Of a DNA stretch of 64,000 nt, positions 8,980-17,557 are shown in pieces. Position numbers and translations under genes: made by a program. Source of the stretch: Streptomyces lincolnensis (GTDB lineage: Bacteria > Actinomycetota > Actinomycetes > Streptomycetales > Streptomycetaceae); assembly GCF_021173675.1 (NCBI RefSeq), contig NZ_JAIHON010000004.1:682001-746000 (forward strand), given 5' to 3'. Numbering within the stretch: position 1 is the stretch's first letter; each line of letters starts with the position of its first letter. A model generated the notes under the pieces. It was given only the letters and a program-made list of their open reading frames with translations. It did not search any database and was not told the origin of the DNA.

Positions 8980-9035
8980 CGAAGTAAACCCTCGTTCACT
9001 CCTCGGCAGTGCAGCCGGTAAGGGGATCGCACCTC

Positions 9036-10238
9036 ATGTCTGGATCGAACAGCACGACCTCGGTGATCGTCGCGGGCGCCCGTACGCCCATGGGACGGTT
9101 GCTGGGCTCGCTGAAGTCCTTCTCCGGAGCCGACCTCGGCGGCTTCGCGATCAAGGCCGCCCTCGACCGTGCGGGGATCGGCGGCGACCAGGTGCAGTAC
9201 GTCATCATGGGCCAGGTGCTCCAGGCCGGGGCGGGGCAGATTCCGGCCCGTCAGGCCGCGGTCAAGGCCGGCATCCCGATGAGCGTCCCGGCGCTCACGA
9301 TCAACAAGGTCTGCCTCTCCGGCCTCGACGCCATCGCGCTGGCCGACCAGCTGATCCGCGCGGGCGAGTTCGACATCGTCGTCGCCGGCGGCCAGGAGTC
9401 CATGACCAACGCCCCCCACCTGCTGCCGAAGTCCCGCGAGGGCTTCAAGTACGGCGCGATCGAGATGCTCGACGCCATGGCGTACGACGGTCTGACCGAC
9501 CCCTGGGAGAGCATCCCCATGGGCGAGTCGACGGAGAAGCACAACACCCGCCTCGGCATTCTGCGCCCCGACCAGGACGAGATCGCCGCGCTGTCCCACC
9601 AGCGGGCCGCCGCCGCCCAGAAGAACGGCCTGTTCGAGGCCGAGATCACCCCCGTCGAGATCCCGCAGCGCAAGGGCGAGCCGGTCGTCTTCAGCAAGGA
9701 CGAGGGCATCCGCGCCGAGACCACGGCCGAGTCCCTCGGCAAGCTGCGCCCGGCGTTCACCAAGGACGGCACCATCACCGCCGGTACCTCGTCCCAGATC
9801 TCCGACGGCGCCGCCGCCGTCGTGGTGATGAGCAAGGCCAAGGCGCAGGAGCTGGGCCTGGACTGGATCGCCGAGATCGGCGCCCACGGCAATGTGGCAG
9901 GACCGGACAACTCCCTCCAGTCCCAGCCGTCCAACGCCATCCGACACGCCCTGAAGAAGGAGGGCCTGGACGTCTCCGACCTCGACCTGATCGAGATCAA
10001 CGAGGCCTTCGCCGCGGTCGCCGTCCAGTCGATGAAGGACCTCGGCGTGTCCCCGGAAAGGGTGAACGTCAACGGCGGTGCCATCGCCCTGGGCCACCCC
10101 ATCGGCATGTCCGGCGCCCGTCTCGTTCTGCACCTGGCGCTGGAGCTGAAGCGGCGCGGCGGAGGTGTCGGCGCGGCCGCGCTGTGCGGTGGCGGCGGCC
10201 AGGGTGACGCGCTGATCGTGCGGGTACCCAAGGCCTGA
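9036..10238 (+). CDS. Acetyl-CoA C-acetyltransferase (thiolase)
   Basis: 400 residues from ATG 9036, preceded by AAGGGG. It condenses two acetyl-CoA to acetoacetyl-CoA, or runs the reverse thiolysis. The three catalytic blocks are intact: the nucleophile Cys93 in NKVCLSGL, His354 in [17 protein letters not shown] and Cys384 in [10 protein letters not shown]. Length and layout are those of a biosynthetic-type thiolase (AtoB/PhaA class). It is followed 49 bp later by meaB on the same strand, so the two may be cotranscribed. In Streptomyces this would supply acetoacetyl-CoA for the ethylmalonyl-CoA or butyryl-CoA routes; that role is inferred. Confidence 0.95.
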   Translation: MSGSNSTTSVIVAGARTPMGRLLGSLKSFSGADLGGFAIKAALDRAGIGGDQVQYVIMGQVLQAGAGQIPARQAAVKAGIPMSVPALTINKVCLSGLDAIALADQLIRAGEFDIVVAGGQESMTNAPHLLPKSREGFKYGAIEMLDAMAYDGLTDPWESIPMGESTEKHNTRLGILRPDQDEIAALSHQRAAAAQKNGLFEAEITPVEIPQRKGEPVVFSKDEGIRAETTAESLGKLRPAFTKDGTITAGTSSQISDGAAAVVVMSKAKAQELGLDWIAEIGAHGNVAGPDNSLQSQPSNAIRHALKKEGLDVSDLDLIEINEAFAAVAVQSMKDLGVSPERVNVNGGAIALGHPIGMSGARLVLHLALELKRRGGGVGAAALCGGGGQGDALIVRVPKA

Positions 10239-10287
10239 GCACGTCGTACGTCGGTCCGCGGTACGCATTTATCGGAACGGAGCTGTG

Positions 10288-11241
10288 ATGCAGGACGTCT
10301 CCACACTGGTCGCCCAGGCCAGGGAGGGCCGGCCGCGGGCCGTGGCCCGGCTGATCTCCCTGGTGGAGGGGGCGTCCCCGCAGCTGCGGGAGGTCATGGC
10401 GGCACTGGCCCCGCTCACCGGCAACGCCTACGTCGTGGGCCTGACCGGATCACCGGGCGTGGGCAAGTCGACGTCCACCTCCGCCCTGGTGAGCGCGTAC
10501 CGCAGACAGGACAAGCGGGTCGGCGTCCTGGCCGTCGACCCCTCGTCCCCCTTCTCCGGCGGCGCCCTGCTCGGCGACCGCGTCCGGATGTCCGAGCACG
10601 CCTCCGACCCCGGCGTCTACATCCGCTCCATGGCCACCCGCGGCCACCTGGGGGGTCTGGCCTGGGCGGCCCCGCAGGCCATCCGCGTCCTGGACGCGGC
10701 CGGCTGCGACGTGATCCTGGTCGAGACGGTCGGCGTCGGCCAGTCGGAGGTCGAGATCGCCTCCCAGGCCGACACCAGCGTCGTCCTCCTCGCCCCCGGC
10801 ATGGGCGACGGCATCCAGGCCGCCAAGGCCGGGATCCTGGAGATCGGTGACGTCTACGTCGTCAACAAGGCCGACCGCGACGGCGCCGGCGCCACCGCCC
10901 GCGAGCTGAACCACATGCTCGGCCTCGGCGAGTCCCGCGGCCCCGGCGACTGGCGGCCCCCCATCGTCAAGACGGTCGCCGCCCGTGGTGAGGGCCTCGA
11001 AGAGGTCGTCGAGGCCCTGGAGAAGCACCGCGCCTGGATGGAGGAGCGGGGCGTCCTCGCCGAACGCCGCCGCGCCCGCGCCGCCCGCGAGGTGGAGACC
11101 ATCGCCGTCACCGCCCTGCGCGAACGCATCGCCAACCTTCACGGCGACCGCCGCCTCGGCGCGCTGGCCGACCGGGTCGTGGCGGGGGAGCTGGATCCTT
11201 ACCAGGCGGCGGATGAGCTGGTGGCGGGGTTGACGGCCTAG
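10288..11241 (+). CDS. meaB: MeaB-family G3E GTPase, B12-mutase chaperone
   Basis: 317 residues. ATG 10288 is chosen over the GTG three bases upstream because of its spacing from GGAACGGAG. It contains Walker A GSPGVGKS (54-61), the switch motif VETVGVGQSE (145-154) and the base-recognition motif NKAD (193-196). A C-terminal dimerisation arm, rich in Arg and Glu, closes the protein. MeaB proteins load and protect the adenosylcobalamin cofactor of methylmalonyl-CoA mutase or isobutyryl-CoA mutase in a GTP-dependent way. Older annotations call it ArgK, an arginine-transport kinase, which is not supported. Possible clients include IcmA encoded at 27881-29581. Confidence 0.95.
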   Translation: MQDVSTLVAQAREGRPRAVARLISLVEGASPQLREVMAALAPLTGNAYVVGLTGSPGVGKSTSTSALVSAYRRQDKRVGVLAVDPSSPFSGGALLGDRVRMSEHASDPGVYIRSMATRGHLGGLAWAAPQAIRVLDAAGCDVILVETVGVGQSEVEIASQADTSVVLLAPGMGDGIQAAKAGILEIGDVYVVNKADRDGAGATARELNHMLGLGESRGPGDWRPPIVKTVAARGEGLEEVVEALEKHRAWMEERGVLAERRRARAAREVETIAVTALRERIANLHGDRRLGALADRVVAGELDPYQAADELVAGLTA

Positions 11242-11304
11242 TGGGGCTGGCGGTTTAGCGGGGCTTACGGCCCAGTTGGGCCTACGGCATGGGTGAACGC
11301 CGGT

Positions 11305-11390
11305 CCGGGCATCTTCAGCCCGTCCGGCGTTTGAGGACGAGGCCCCTTCAGGGCCGATCGGGGGTCCAGGGGGCGGAGCCCCCTGGGAAC
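11305..11390. repeat. Dispersed Streptomyces intergenic repeat with hairpin
   Basis: The block contains CAGCCCGTCCGGCGTTTGAG, then GACGAGG and a GC hairpin, CCAGGGGGC-gga-GCCCCCTGG (11366-11386). From memory this sequence recurs in intergenic regions of many Streptomyces genomes. Here it lies between convergent meaB and the PepSY gene, where the hairpin can act as a terminator for both. No second copy is obvious in this window. Confidence 0.7.
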
Positions 11391-11406
11391 CTCACCGCAT
11401 CCGACG

Positions 11407-12093
11407 TCAGTCGTCGTTGGAGTCGTCGGCGTCGTCGGAGTCGTCAGCCTTGTCCGCCGAGACCTTGCCGGTCTTCAGGTCGACGGTCCAGTCGTGCTCA
11501 CCCTTGCCGGAGGCGTGCGTCTCGACGTCCCAGCCCTTGTCACGGCCGTCGTCGTCCAGGTCGACCGAGGTCACCGTGCCCTTGGCGGCGGCGGCCTTCG
11601 CGGCCTCCTGAGCCGTCACGGAGGACCCCTTCAGCGCGGCCCGCACCTCGGCGGTGTCGTCCTCACGCTCGGTCTGGGATCCGAGGACCTTCCCGTTCGC
11701 GGGGTCGATCCGCACGCTGTGCCAGGTGCTGCCCTTGCCGAGCACGTCGACCTCCCAGGCGGCCGGCCCACGGTCGTCGCCGTCCTGGTCGTCGTAGTCG
11801 ACGGAGACGGCCGTACCCGGCGTGTGCTTCAGCGCGGCGGCGATGGCGTCCGCGGCGGTGACCTTCGCGGAGTTCGCGGCGGCCGAGTCGTCGGTGCGGT
11901 CGTCGTCCCGTGCGTCCACGTCGTCGCGGTCGTCGTCCCGGTCGTCGGCCTGCGCCTGGGCGCCGGTCACCTTCATGTCGGCGGCCCGCGGCGCCGTCCC
12001 CTCGCTGTCACCCGACACCGCGAGAGCCGTGGCGGTCCCGCCCCCGATCAGGGCGGCGGCGGTGACGGCGGCGATCACGATGTTGCGCTTCAT
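11407..12093 (-). CDS. Secreted PepSY-domain protein with Asp-rich linkers
   Basis: 228 residues. A Sec signal (MKRNIVIAAVTAAALIGGGT, cleavage probably after TALAVS) is followed by an acidic linker with DDRDDDRDD at about residues 50-68. Two PepSY-like modules follow (about 75-145 and 150-215), and the tail is again Asp-rich (DDSDDADDSNDD). PepSY domains are found in peptidase propeptides and envelope proteins and are thought to bind or inhibit extracellular targets. The gene is divergent from a two-component system whose sensor kinase carries a similar Asp-rich extracytoplasmic segment. It is therefore a likely target or partner of that system. Biochemical function unknown. Confidence 0.85.
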   Translation of the reverse strand: MKRNIVIAAVTAAALIGGGTATALAVSGDSEGTAPRAADMKVTGAQAQADDRDDDRDDVDARDDDRTDDSAAANSAKVTAADAIAAALKHTPGTAVSVDYDDQDGDDRGPAAWEVDVLGKGSTWHSVRIDPANGKVLGSQTEREDDTAEVRAALKGSSVTAQEAAKAAAAKGTVTSVDLDDDGRDKGWDVETHASGKGEHDWTVDLKTGKVSADKADDSDDADDSNDD

Positions 12094-12178
12094 GGGGATT
12101 CCTCCAGAGTCGTAGTGCTTCGATCGCTTCGTTCGCTTTCGACGTCAACCAACATCGCCCACCGACGCTGAGAGGAAC

Positions 12179-12204
12179 CTGAAGCCCCCTGAAGAGATCT
12201 TCAG
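12179..12204. promoter_or_regulatory. Probable response-regulator site: CCTGAAG direct repeat plus dyad
   Basis: CCTGAAG occurs at 12179 and 12189, a 10 bp period typical of OmpR-family head-to-tail sites. The second copy belongs to a dyad CTGAAGA-ga-TCTTCAG (12189-12204). The site lies between the divergent PepSY gene and the response regulator, suggesting autoregulation and control of both. The assignment to this regulator is inferred. Confidence 0.55.
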
Positions 12205-12227
12205 CTTCACTTTGCGAACCTTTACCC

Positions 12228-12896
12228 ATGCGCCTGTTGATCGTGGAGGACGAGAAGCGGCTGGCCCTGTCGCTCGCCAAGGGACTGACCGCGGAGGGGT
12301 ACGCCGTGGACGTCGTCCACGACGGCCGGGAGGGTCTGCACCGGGCCTCGGAGGGGACGTACGACCTGGTCGTCCTCGACATCATGCTGCCCGGCCTCAA
12401 CGGCTACCGGGTCTGCGCCGCCCTGCGCGCCGCCGGCAACGAGGTGCCGATCCTGATGCTCACCGCCAAGGACGGCGAGTACGACGAGGCGGAGGGCCTC
12501 GACACGGGCGCCGACGACTACCTGACCAAGCCGTTCTCGTACGTCGTCCTGGTCGCCCGGATCAAGGCGCTGCTGCGCCGTCGCGGCCAGGGCCCCGGCG
12601 CCTCGCCCGTGCACGTCCACGGAGACCTGAAGGTCGACACCGCGGCCCGCCGGGTCTTCCTCGGTGAGGACGAGATCACCCTGACCGCCAAGGAGTTCTC
12701 CGTCCTGGAGCAGCTCGTGCTGCGGGCCGGCGAGGTGGTGTCCAAGTCCCAGATGCTGGAGCACGTGTGGGACTTCGCCTACGAGGGCGACCCGAACATC
12801 GTCGAGGTGTACATCAGCACCCTGCGCCGCAAGCTGCGCCCCGCGCTCATCCGCACGGTCCGGGGCGCCGGTTACCGCCTGGAGACGGACCGATGA
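12228..12896 (+). CDS. OmpR-family response regulator
   Basis: 222 residues. The receiver domain has the acidic pair Glu7/Asp8, phosphoacceptor Asp51 in VVLDIMLP, Thr79 and Lys101 (TKPF). A winged-helix DNA-binding domain (about 125-222) ends with RTVRGAGYRLE. The stop overlaps the sensor kinase start by 4 bp (ATGA), so the two are translationally coupled. It resembles the CutR/MprA-type regulators of actinobacteria, and the neighbouring PepSY gene is the obvious candidate target. The signal is unknown; the start is close behind CTTTACCC, with little ribosome-site match. Confidence 0.93.
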   Translation: MRLLIVEDEKRLALSLAKGLTAEGYAVDVVHDGREGLHRASEGTYDLVVLDIMLPGLNGYRVCAALRAAGNEVPILMLTAKDGEYDEAEGLDTGADDYLTKPFSYVVLVARIKALLRRRGQGPGASPVHVHGDLKVDTAARRVFLGEDEITLTAKEFSVLEQLVLRAGEVVSKSQMLEHVWDFAYEGDPNIVEVYISTLRRKLRPALIRTVRGAGYRLETDR

Positions 12897-14392
12897 GACG
12901 CCTCCTCGGCTCGGTCCGCGCCCGGGCGACCCTCGCCGCCACACTCGTCGTCGCGGTGGCGCTGGTCGCCGCCGGGGCCGCCGTCCTGCTGTCCCTGCGG
13001 TCGAACCTGATCGGCCAGGCGGGCACCCAGGCCGAGCGCACCGCGCGATCGGTCGCCACGGACCTCTCCATCGGGACCACGACCGGAAAGCTGGACCTGG
13101 ACGAGGACGAGGAGCCGGTCCAGGTCGTCGACAAGAACGACAGGCTGCTGGCCGCCACCAAGGACCTCCAGCGCATCAGCGGCACGGCCACCGGCGCGGT
13201 GAAGGCGCCCACCGGGCGGCCCGACGCGCAGCCCTCCGCGACCGGCGCCGCCCCGCCCCCCGCGACCGCCGACGACAGCGACGACGACCCGGACGACTCC
13301 CAGGACGCGCAGGACTCGCAGGACGCCCAGGACTCCGACGACGGGGACGACTCCCTCGACGCCGGCGAGATCGACGACAGGACCACCTTCAGCAACGGCT
13401 CGGCGACCATCGACAAGGAGACCAACGACTACCGCTTCGCCGCGGTCAAGGTGGAGACGAAGACGCAGGGCACGCTCACCGTCTACGCCGGCGCCCCCCT
13501 CTCCGCCGAACAGAGCGCCGTACGCAGCGCGCTGACCGTCATGCTGATCGGCTTCCCGCTGCTGCTCGCGGTCGTCGCGGCGGTGACCTGGCTGGTCACC
13601 CGGCGCGCCCTGCGCCCGGTCGAGGGCATCCGGGGCGAGATGGCCGCGATCACCGCCTCCGAGGACCTCGCCCGGCGGGTGCCGGTGCCGGACACCCACG
13701 ACGAGGTGGCCCGTCTCGCCCGCACCACCAACGAGACGCTGGCCGCCCTGGAGACCTCCGTGGAACGCCAGCGCCGCTTCGTCGCCGACGCCTCGCACGA
13801 GCTGCGCAGCCCCATCGCCTCGCTGCGCACCCAGCTCGAAGTGGGCGCCGCGCACCCGGAGTTGCTGGATGTGGAAGGGGCCGTCGAGGACACCGTACGA
13901 CTTCAGCGTCTCGCCGCCGATCTGCTGCTGCTCGCCCGGCTGGACGCGGGGGAGCGGCCGGTCGCGGACGCCCGGTTCGACCTCGCCGCCCTGGCGCTGG
14001 AGGAGGCCGAGGGGCGGGACGGGGTGACGGTGGAGGCACCGGGTGCCGTGGTGGTGGCCGGGTCGCGGGGGCAGGTGGCGCGGGTGCTCGCCAACCTGCT
14101 GGACAACGCGCGGCGGCACACCCGGTCGACGGTCGTGCTGACCGTGCGGCGCGAGGGGGAGTGGGCCGTGGCGGGGGTCGCCGACGACGGGGACGGGGTG
14201 CCCGCGGGCGACCGGGAGCGGATCTTCGAACGGTTCGTACGGCTCGACGAGGCGCGGGCGCGCGACGACGGCGGCGCCGGGCTCGGCCTCGCCATCGCCC
14301 GGGACGTCGCCGTACGGCACGGCGGCACGCTCACGGTCCGGGACGCGCCGGCAGGCGGAGCTCTGTTCGAACTCCGCCTGCCGCTCGCCTAG
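12893..14392 (+). CDS. Sensor histidine kinase with Asp-rich extracytoplasmic domain
   Basis: 499 residues. TM1 is at about 12-35 and TM2 at about 212-236. Between them lies a ~175-residue sensor region with an extreme acidic stretch at 127-162 (DDSDDDPDDSQDAQ and so on). HAMP follows TM2, then the H-box with His302 in DASHELRSPIAS, and the ATPase N, G1 and G2 boxes in the last 130 residues (NLLDNARRH, DDGDGVP, GAGLGLAI). It pairs with the overlapping response regulator. The acidic loop could bind divalent cations or cationic peptides. The divergent secreted PepSY protein is acidic in the same way, hinting at a shared ligand or direct contact. Ligand not known. Confidence 0.92.
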   Translation: MRRLLGSVRARATLAATLVVAVALVAAGAAVLLSLRSNLIGQAGTQAERTARSVATDLSIGTTTGKLDLDEDEEPVQVVDKNDRLLAATKDLQRISGTATGAVKAPTGRPDAQPSATGAAPPPATADDSDDDPDDSQDAQDSQDAQDSDDGDDSLDAGEIDDRTTFSNGSATIDKETNDYRFAAVKVETKTQGTLTVYAGAPLSAEQSAVRSALTVMLIGFPLLLAVVAAVTWLVTRRALRPVEGIRGEMAAITASEDLARRVPVPDTHDEVARLARTTNETLAALETSVERQRRFVADASHELRSPIASLRTQLEVGAAHPELLDVEGAVEDTVRLQRLAADLLLLARLDAGERPVADARFDLAALALEEAEGRDGVTVEAPGAVVVAGSRGQVARVLANLLDNARRHTRSTVVLTVRREGEWAVAGVADDGDGVPAGDRERIFERFVRLDEARARDDGGAGLGLAIARDVAVRHGGTLTVRDAPAGGALFELRLPLA

Positions 14393-14449
14393 TCGGTCGG
14401 GCGCGGGGACGCCGGACGCGGGGTCACCGGGTGTGGGTCGGGCGCGGGG

Positions 14450-14926
14450 TCACGGGCGGCCCCGGTGGCCCCTCAGGTGCTCCGCGATCGGCTTGAGGCC
14501 CTTGTCGAGCTCTGCCAGGGACTCGGGGGACAGCAGGTCGATGAAGTGCCGCCGCACAGACGCCACATGATGCGGCGCGACCTTCTTCATCGTCTCCATG
14601 CCGTGCTCGGTGAGGACCGCGTACAGACCGCGCCGGTCCGACTCGCAGTTCTCGCGGCGCACGAGGTCCGCGTTCTCCATGCGGGTGATCTGGTGGGAGA
14701 GGCGGCTCTTGGACTGGAGGGTGGCGGACGCGAGATCGCTCATCCGCATCCGTACGCCCTCCGACTCGGAGAGGTTCACCAGGATCTCGTAGTCGTTCAT
14801 TGTCAGGCCGAACGGCTGCAGGTCCTTTTCGAGCTGGTACGTCAGCAGCCTGTTGACCTCCAGGTGGGTGCGCCAGGCGCACTGCTCCGCATCGGTCAGC
14901 CAGCGGGTGGCCGTTTCGGTCTCCAT
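14450..14926 (-). CDS. absC: MarR-family regulator AbsC
   Basis: 158 residues with a central winged helix. Recognition region: MRMSDLASATLQSKSRLSHQ; wing: DLVRRENCESDRRGLYAVLT. S. coelicolor AbsC (SCO5405) is, as I recall, a MarR homologue of this size at this position. It binds promoters of the coelibactin siderophore/zincophore cluster and is needed for antibiotic production under some conditions, linked to zinc. The assignment rests on length, family and the synteny of the flanking two-component system and AIM24 genes. Cys143-type metal ligands are not evident; one Cys (ENCESDRR) sits in the wing. Confidence 0.8.
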   Translation of the reverse strand: METETATRWLTDAEQCAWRTHLEVNRLLTYQLEKDLQPFGLTMNDYEILVNLSESEGVRMRMSDLASATLQSKSRLSHQITRMENADLVRRENCESDRRGLYAVLTEHGMETMKKVAPHHVASVRRHFIDLLSPESLAELDKGLKPIAEHLRGHRGRP

Positions 14927-15022
14927 GAATGAAGTCTACCTAAAAGGTTGAAAGGCGAACTAGTGAGGGTTGGTGTGACGACGGCGCGCACACGTTCGAC
15001 GTCACACTCCGCAGACTACCGC

Positions 15023-15829
15023 TCACAGCCCGAAGCGACGCTGGAGGTCTCCCAGCTGTCCGGGAAGGCGCGGTGCGCCCGGCTGCTGTGAGCCACCCGG
15101 TGGCACCCCGTGCCCGCCGGGTACTCCGGCCTGCTGCGGAACCGCTCCCGTGGCCTGCTCGGCCATGAGAGCCTCGGAGGACTGGAGCAGGACCGTGCCG
15201 GCCCCGACGAACTCGAACTGGTGCTCCTCGCCGGAGGCCCCGCCGAGGCCCGTCATCGCACGTAGGCCGCCCATCAGGCCGGTCATGTACCCGTGGTCGT
15301 AGTGGTGGCACGGCGAGGGGCAGTCCGCCCAGCCGACCAGCGCCTGCGGGTCCACCCGGATCGGCGGCTCCATGAACACCACCGGGCCGTTGGAGGCGGC
15401 CACGAACTTTCCGGTTCCGATGAGTGTCAGGAAACCCGGCACGATCGACTGCTTGAGGGCCAGACTTGGCTGAAAAGCGAGCAGATTGCCGGAGCGAATG
15501 GTCAGATTGCCGTCTTCCAGGTCGTACGAGTTCACGTCGAAGGCCCGGTCGGCGAGGAGCATCTTGCCCGAGCCCTCCGCCACGACCCAGTCGCTCGCGT
15601 GCAGAGGCGAATGGAACGACGTGCGGACCAGGCGGTCCAGGCGGCCGTGGCCGATGCCGTTGAAGTCCATCTGGCCGTAGTAGGCGATCATCTTCCCCTT
15701 CTGCAGGAACCACTGGCTCCCCTTGAGCTCCACGCAGAAGGTGTACGCGTTGACGTTGTCGTCGGAGGGGAGGGTCATGGGGTCGAAGACCGCCGGCCCG
15801 CCACCGGGCATTCCGTACGGGGTGCTCAC
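15023..15829 (-). CDS. AIM24-family protein, third of three
   Basis: 268 residues from GTG 15829, which overlaps the stop of the upstream gene by 4 bp. The AIM24 (formerly DUF124, TIGR00266-like) double beta-barrel core spans about 15-205, with KGKMIAYYGQMDF near the start and GSGKMLLADR and GEEHQFEFVGAG later. A Gly/Pro/Gln-rich tail (about 210-268) is probably disordered. Compared with its two upstream paralogues it carries extra inserts and the tail. The family is named after a yeast mitochondrial inner-membrane protein; its bacterial role is unknown. No signal peptide is visible, so it is probably cytoplasmic. Confidence 0.88.
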   Translation of the reverse strand: MSTPYGMPGGGPAVFDPMTLPSDDNVNAYTFCVELKGSQWFLQKGKMIAYYGQMDFNGIGHGRLDRLVRTSFHSPLHASDWVVAEGSGKMLLADRAFDVNSYDLEDGNLTIRSGNLLAFQPSLALKQSIVPGFLTLIGTGKFVAASNGPVVFMEPPIRVDPQALVGWADCPSPCHHYDHGYMTGLMGGLRAMTGLGGASGEEHQFEFVGAGTVLLQSSEALMAEQATGAVPQQAGVPGGHGVPPGGSQQPGAPRLPGQLGDLQRRFGL

Positions 15830-16476
15830 AGCTTCTCCTCCGACGCCTGGACGTACACCGCGCCACTGCCGCTGAGTTCCAGCTGGAAGGCCTCGCCGGA
15901 GCCGCGGCCCACCATGTCCCGCCAGCCCAGCGCGGTGGACAGCTTGTTGCGGACGTCGCCGTGGTGGGCGACGTAGGCCTGGGGGTCGACATGGACCGGG
16001 CGCTGCGGGGTGATGGGGACCTCGATGACCCCGCCGTGCGCCATCACCGCCACCGAGCCGTGGCCCTTCAGCGTGGTGGTGAACAGGCCCTGGCCGCTGA
16101 TCTGCCCGCGCACCATGCCCATGACGCCGCCCTGGGAACCCATGAACATCGTGCCCTGCTGGAGCGTGCCCTCGAAGGCGAGCAGGCGGTCCGCCTCCAC
16201 GTAGAGCGTGTCGCCGGTCATGTTGATCACCTGGACGTGGTGGCCGCCGTGCCCGAACAGGATCGTGCCGCTGCCCTCCACCGTCATCAGCGGGGTGTCC
16301 TCGTTGGCCACGCGGCGGCCGATCATCGACATCACGCCGCCCTGGCCGCCCTGGAGGTTGGGCGTGAAGGACACCTCGCCCTTGTACGCGAGCATCGCGC
16401 CGCGCTGGCTGAACAGGCGCTGGCCGGGCATCACTGTCGCCTCGACCATCTTCGAGTTGATCTCACGAAAGGCCAT
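15826..16476 (-). CDS. AIM24-family protein, second of three
   Basis: 216 residues covering a single AIM24 domain. Repeated short beta motifs are visible: QRGAMLAYKGEVSF, VEGSGTILFGHGGHHVQVI and LKGHGSVAVMAHGG. It starts 1 bp after the stop of the first paralogue and overlaps the third by 4 bp, so the three form one tightly coupled operon. Regular Gly-rich turns between short strands suggest a beta-helix or double-barrel fold, and three paralogues in a row suggest a hetero-oligomer. Function is not established; homologues are widespread in actinobacteria. Confidence 0.88.
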   Translation of the reverse strand: MAFREINSKMVEATVMPGQRLFSQRGAMLAYKGEVSFTPNLQGGQGGVMSMIGRRVANEDTPLMTVEGSGTILFGHGGHHVQVINMTGDTLYVEADRLLAFEGTLQQGTMFMGSQGGVMGMVRGQISGQGLFTTTLKGHGSVAVMAHGGVIEVPITPQRPVHVDPQAYVAHHGDVRNKLSTALGWRDMVGRGSGEAFQLELSGSGAVYVQASEEKL

Positions 16477-16477
16477 G

Positions 16478-17116
16478 TCAGACGTCCCCCGCGATCGTGT
16501 TCCGCTCGCTCGGCTGGACGTAGACCAGGCCGTCGCCCTCGAAGCGGATCTGGAAGGCCTCGCCGCCGCCCTCGCCCATGAACGTGCGGAACGTCACACC
16601 TGACTGGAAGGACTGGCTCAGGTTTCCCTGGTGCGCGATGTACGCGCCCGGGTCGACGGTCAGCGGGTACTGCCGGCTCACGCGCAGCACCACCGCCGGG
16701 CCGTCCGACATGATCGCGGCCTGGCCGTGGCCCTCGATCGTCGTCGTGAACAGTCCGTTGCCCTGGGAGGCGCCGCGCAGGCCCGTGAACGAGGTGCCGG
16801 TGCGGAGGCCGGAGTCCGTGGCGAGCAGGTTGCTCGACTCCACGAACAGCTTGTCGCCCTGGAGGCTCACGAGGTTGATCTCCGAGGCGCGGTCGGCGAA
16901 CCAGCACGTGCCGTGCCCCTTCACCTCCATCAGGGTCATCTGCTCACCGGTGATCCGGCGGGTGACCATCCCGCGGATGCCCTCGCCGCCGCCGCTGAGC
17001 TTCTTGAAGTCCATCTGTCCGTCGTACGCGACCATCGAGCCGTTCTTCGCCTTCACGGCGTCCCCGGTCATCTCGACGGCGAGCACCTTGCTGCCTTGAA
17101 GTCGGAACATCGCCAC
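16478..17116 (-). CDS. AIM24-family protein, first of three
   Basis: 212 residues, leading gene of the AIM24 operon. It has the same core as its paralogues: KNGSMVAYDGQMDF, VKGHGTCWFAD and IEGHGQAAIMSDG. The start could be GTG 17116 or ATG 17110. No Shine-Dalgarno is visible, and TACCTT sits at the right distance to act as a -10 for a leaderless transcript beginning at the GTG, so I kept 17116. It ends with ERNTIAGDV, one base before the next gene. Probably cytoplasmic, role unknown. Confidence 0.87.
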   Translation of the reverse strand: MAMFRLQGSKVLAVEMTGDAVKAKNGSMVAYDGQMDFKKLSGGGEGIRGMVTRRITGEQMTLMEVKGHGTCWFADRASEINLVSLQGDKLFVESSNLLATDSGLRTGTSFTGLRGASQGNGLFTTTIEGHGQAAIMSDGPAVVLRVSRQYPLTVDPGAYIAHQGNLSQSFQSGVTFRTFMGEGGGEAFQIRFEGDGLVYVQPSERNTIAGDV

Positions 17117-17217
17117 GGACTGAAGGTAGCCCGGGGGTGGGCCCCGCGGACAGGGCCTACGGGTGGAGAACGTCCCTGAGCTGGCCCCTAGGGGGTGGTG
17201 GTGGGTTGCGGTGCGTG

Positions 17218-17534
17218 ATGCCTGCGGCGCGCTGTGCGGCTTCGGTGGGGGTGCGCGTAGCGCCTACGGTTGTGGGGTGGGTCGGGGCCGGGGCGGGGGG
17301 TCTCCGTCCTCGGTCCGGCGGAACTGTTCTGCCTAGAGGGTCTGCGTGTCGGACGCCGGCCGCTGCGGGCGGACACCCCCCGCCCCGTCCCCTCACCGCC
17401 GTGGGCGGCCGCCACTTTCGATCGCCGGGCGAGCGTCCTCACCTCAGGGGCGCGGGGAACTGCGCGACCAGCCACTACGGGCCCGCAGCCGCCCCACGAC
17501 CTCACACCGCCCCCTACGGAGCGCACCGCACCCC
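17218..17534 (+). repeat. Composite intergenic repeat, left copy
   Basis: Two blocks are present: block 1 at 17218-17410 (from ATGCCTGCGGCGC to CACCGCCGTGGGCGG) and block 2 at 17446-17534 (GGGGCGCGGGGAACTGCGCG, then ACCAGCC and CCCGCAGCCGCCCC). Both recur in inverted orientation at 21434-21889. Block 2 is, from memory, a common dispersed Streptomyces intergenic sequence. Together they fill most of the 520 bp between the AIM24 operon and the DUF3817 gene. Short frames read through it are not genes. Confidence 0.85.
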
Positions 17535-17557
17535 CGAGGGCTGTCGCCCCCGGAGGG

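Noticed and set aside
8950..9035. Riboswitch between mce and the thiolase gene
   Set aside because: No cobalamin-box-like or other known aptamer features seen; only a promoter-like pair.
11305..11390. Intergenic hairpin region as a small RNA gene
   Set aside because: The sequence matches a dispersed intergenic repeat and fits a terminator between convergent genes; nothing indicates an independent promoter.
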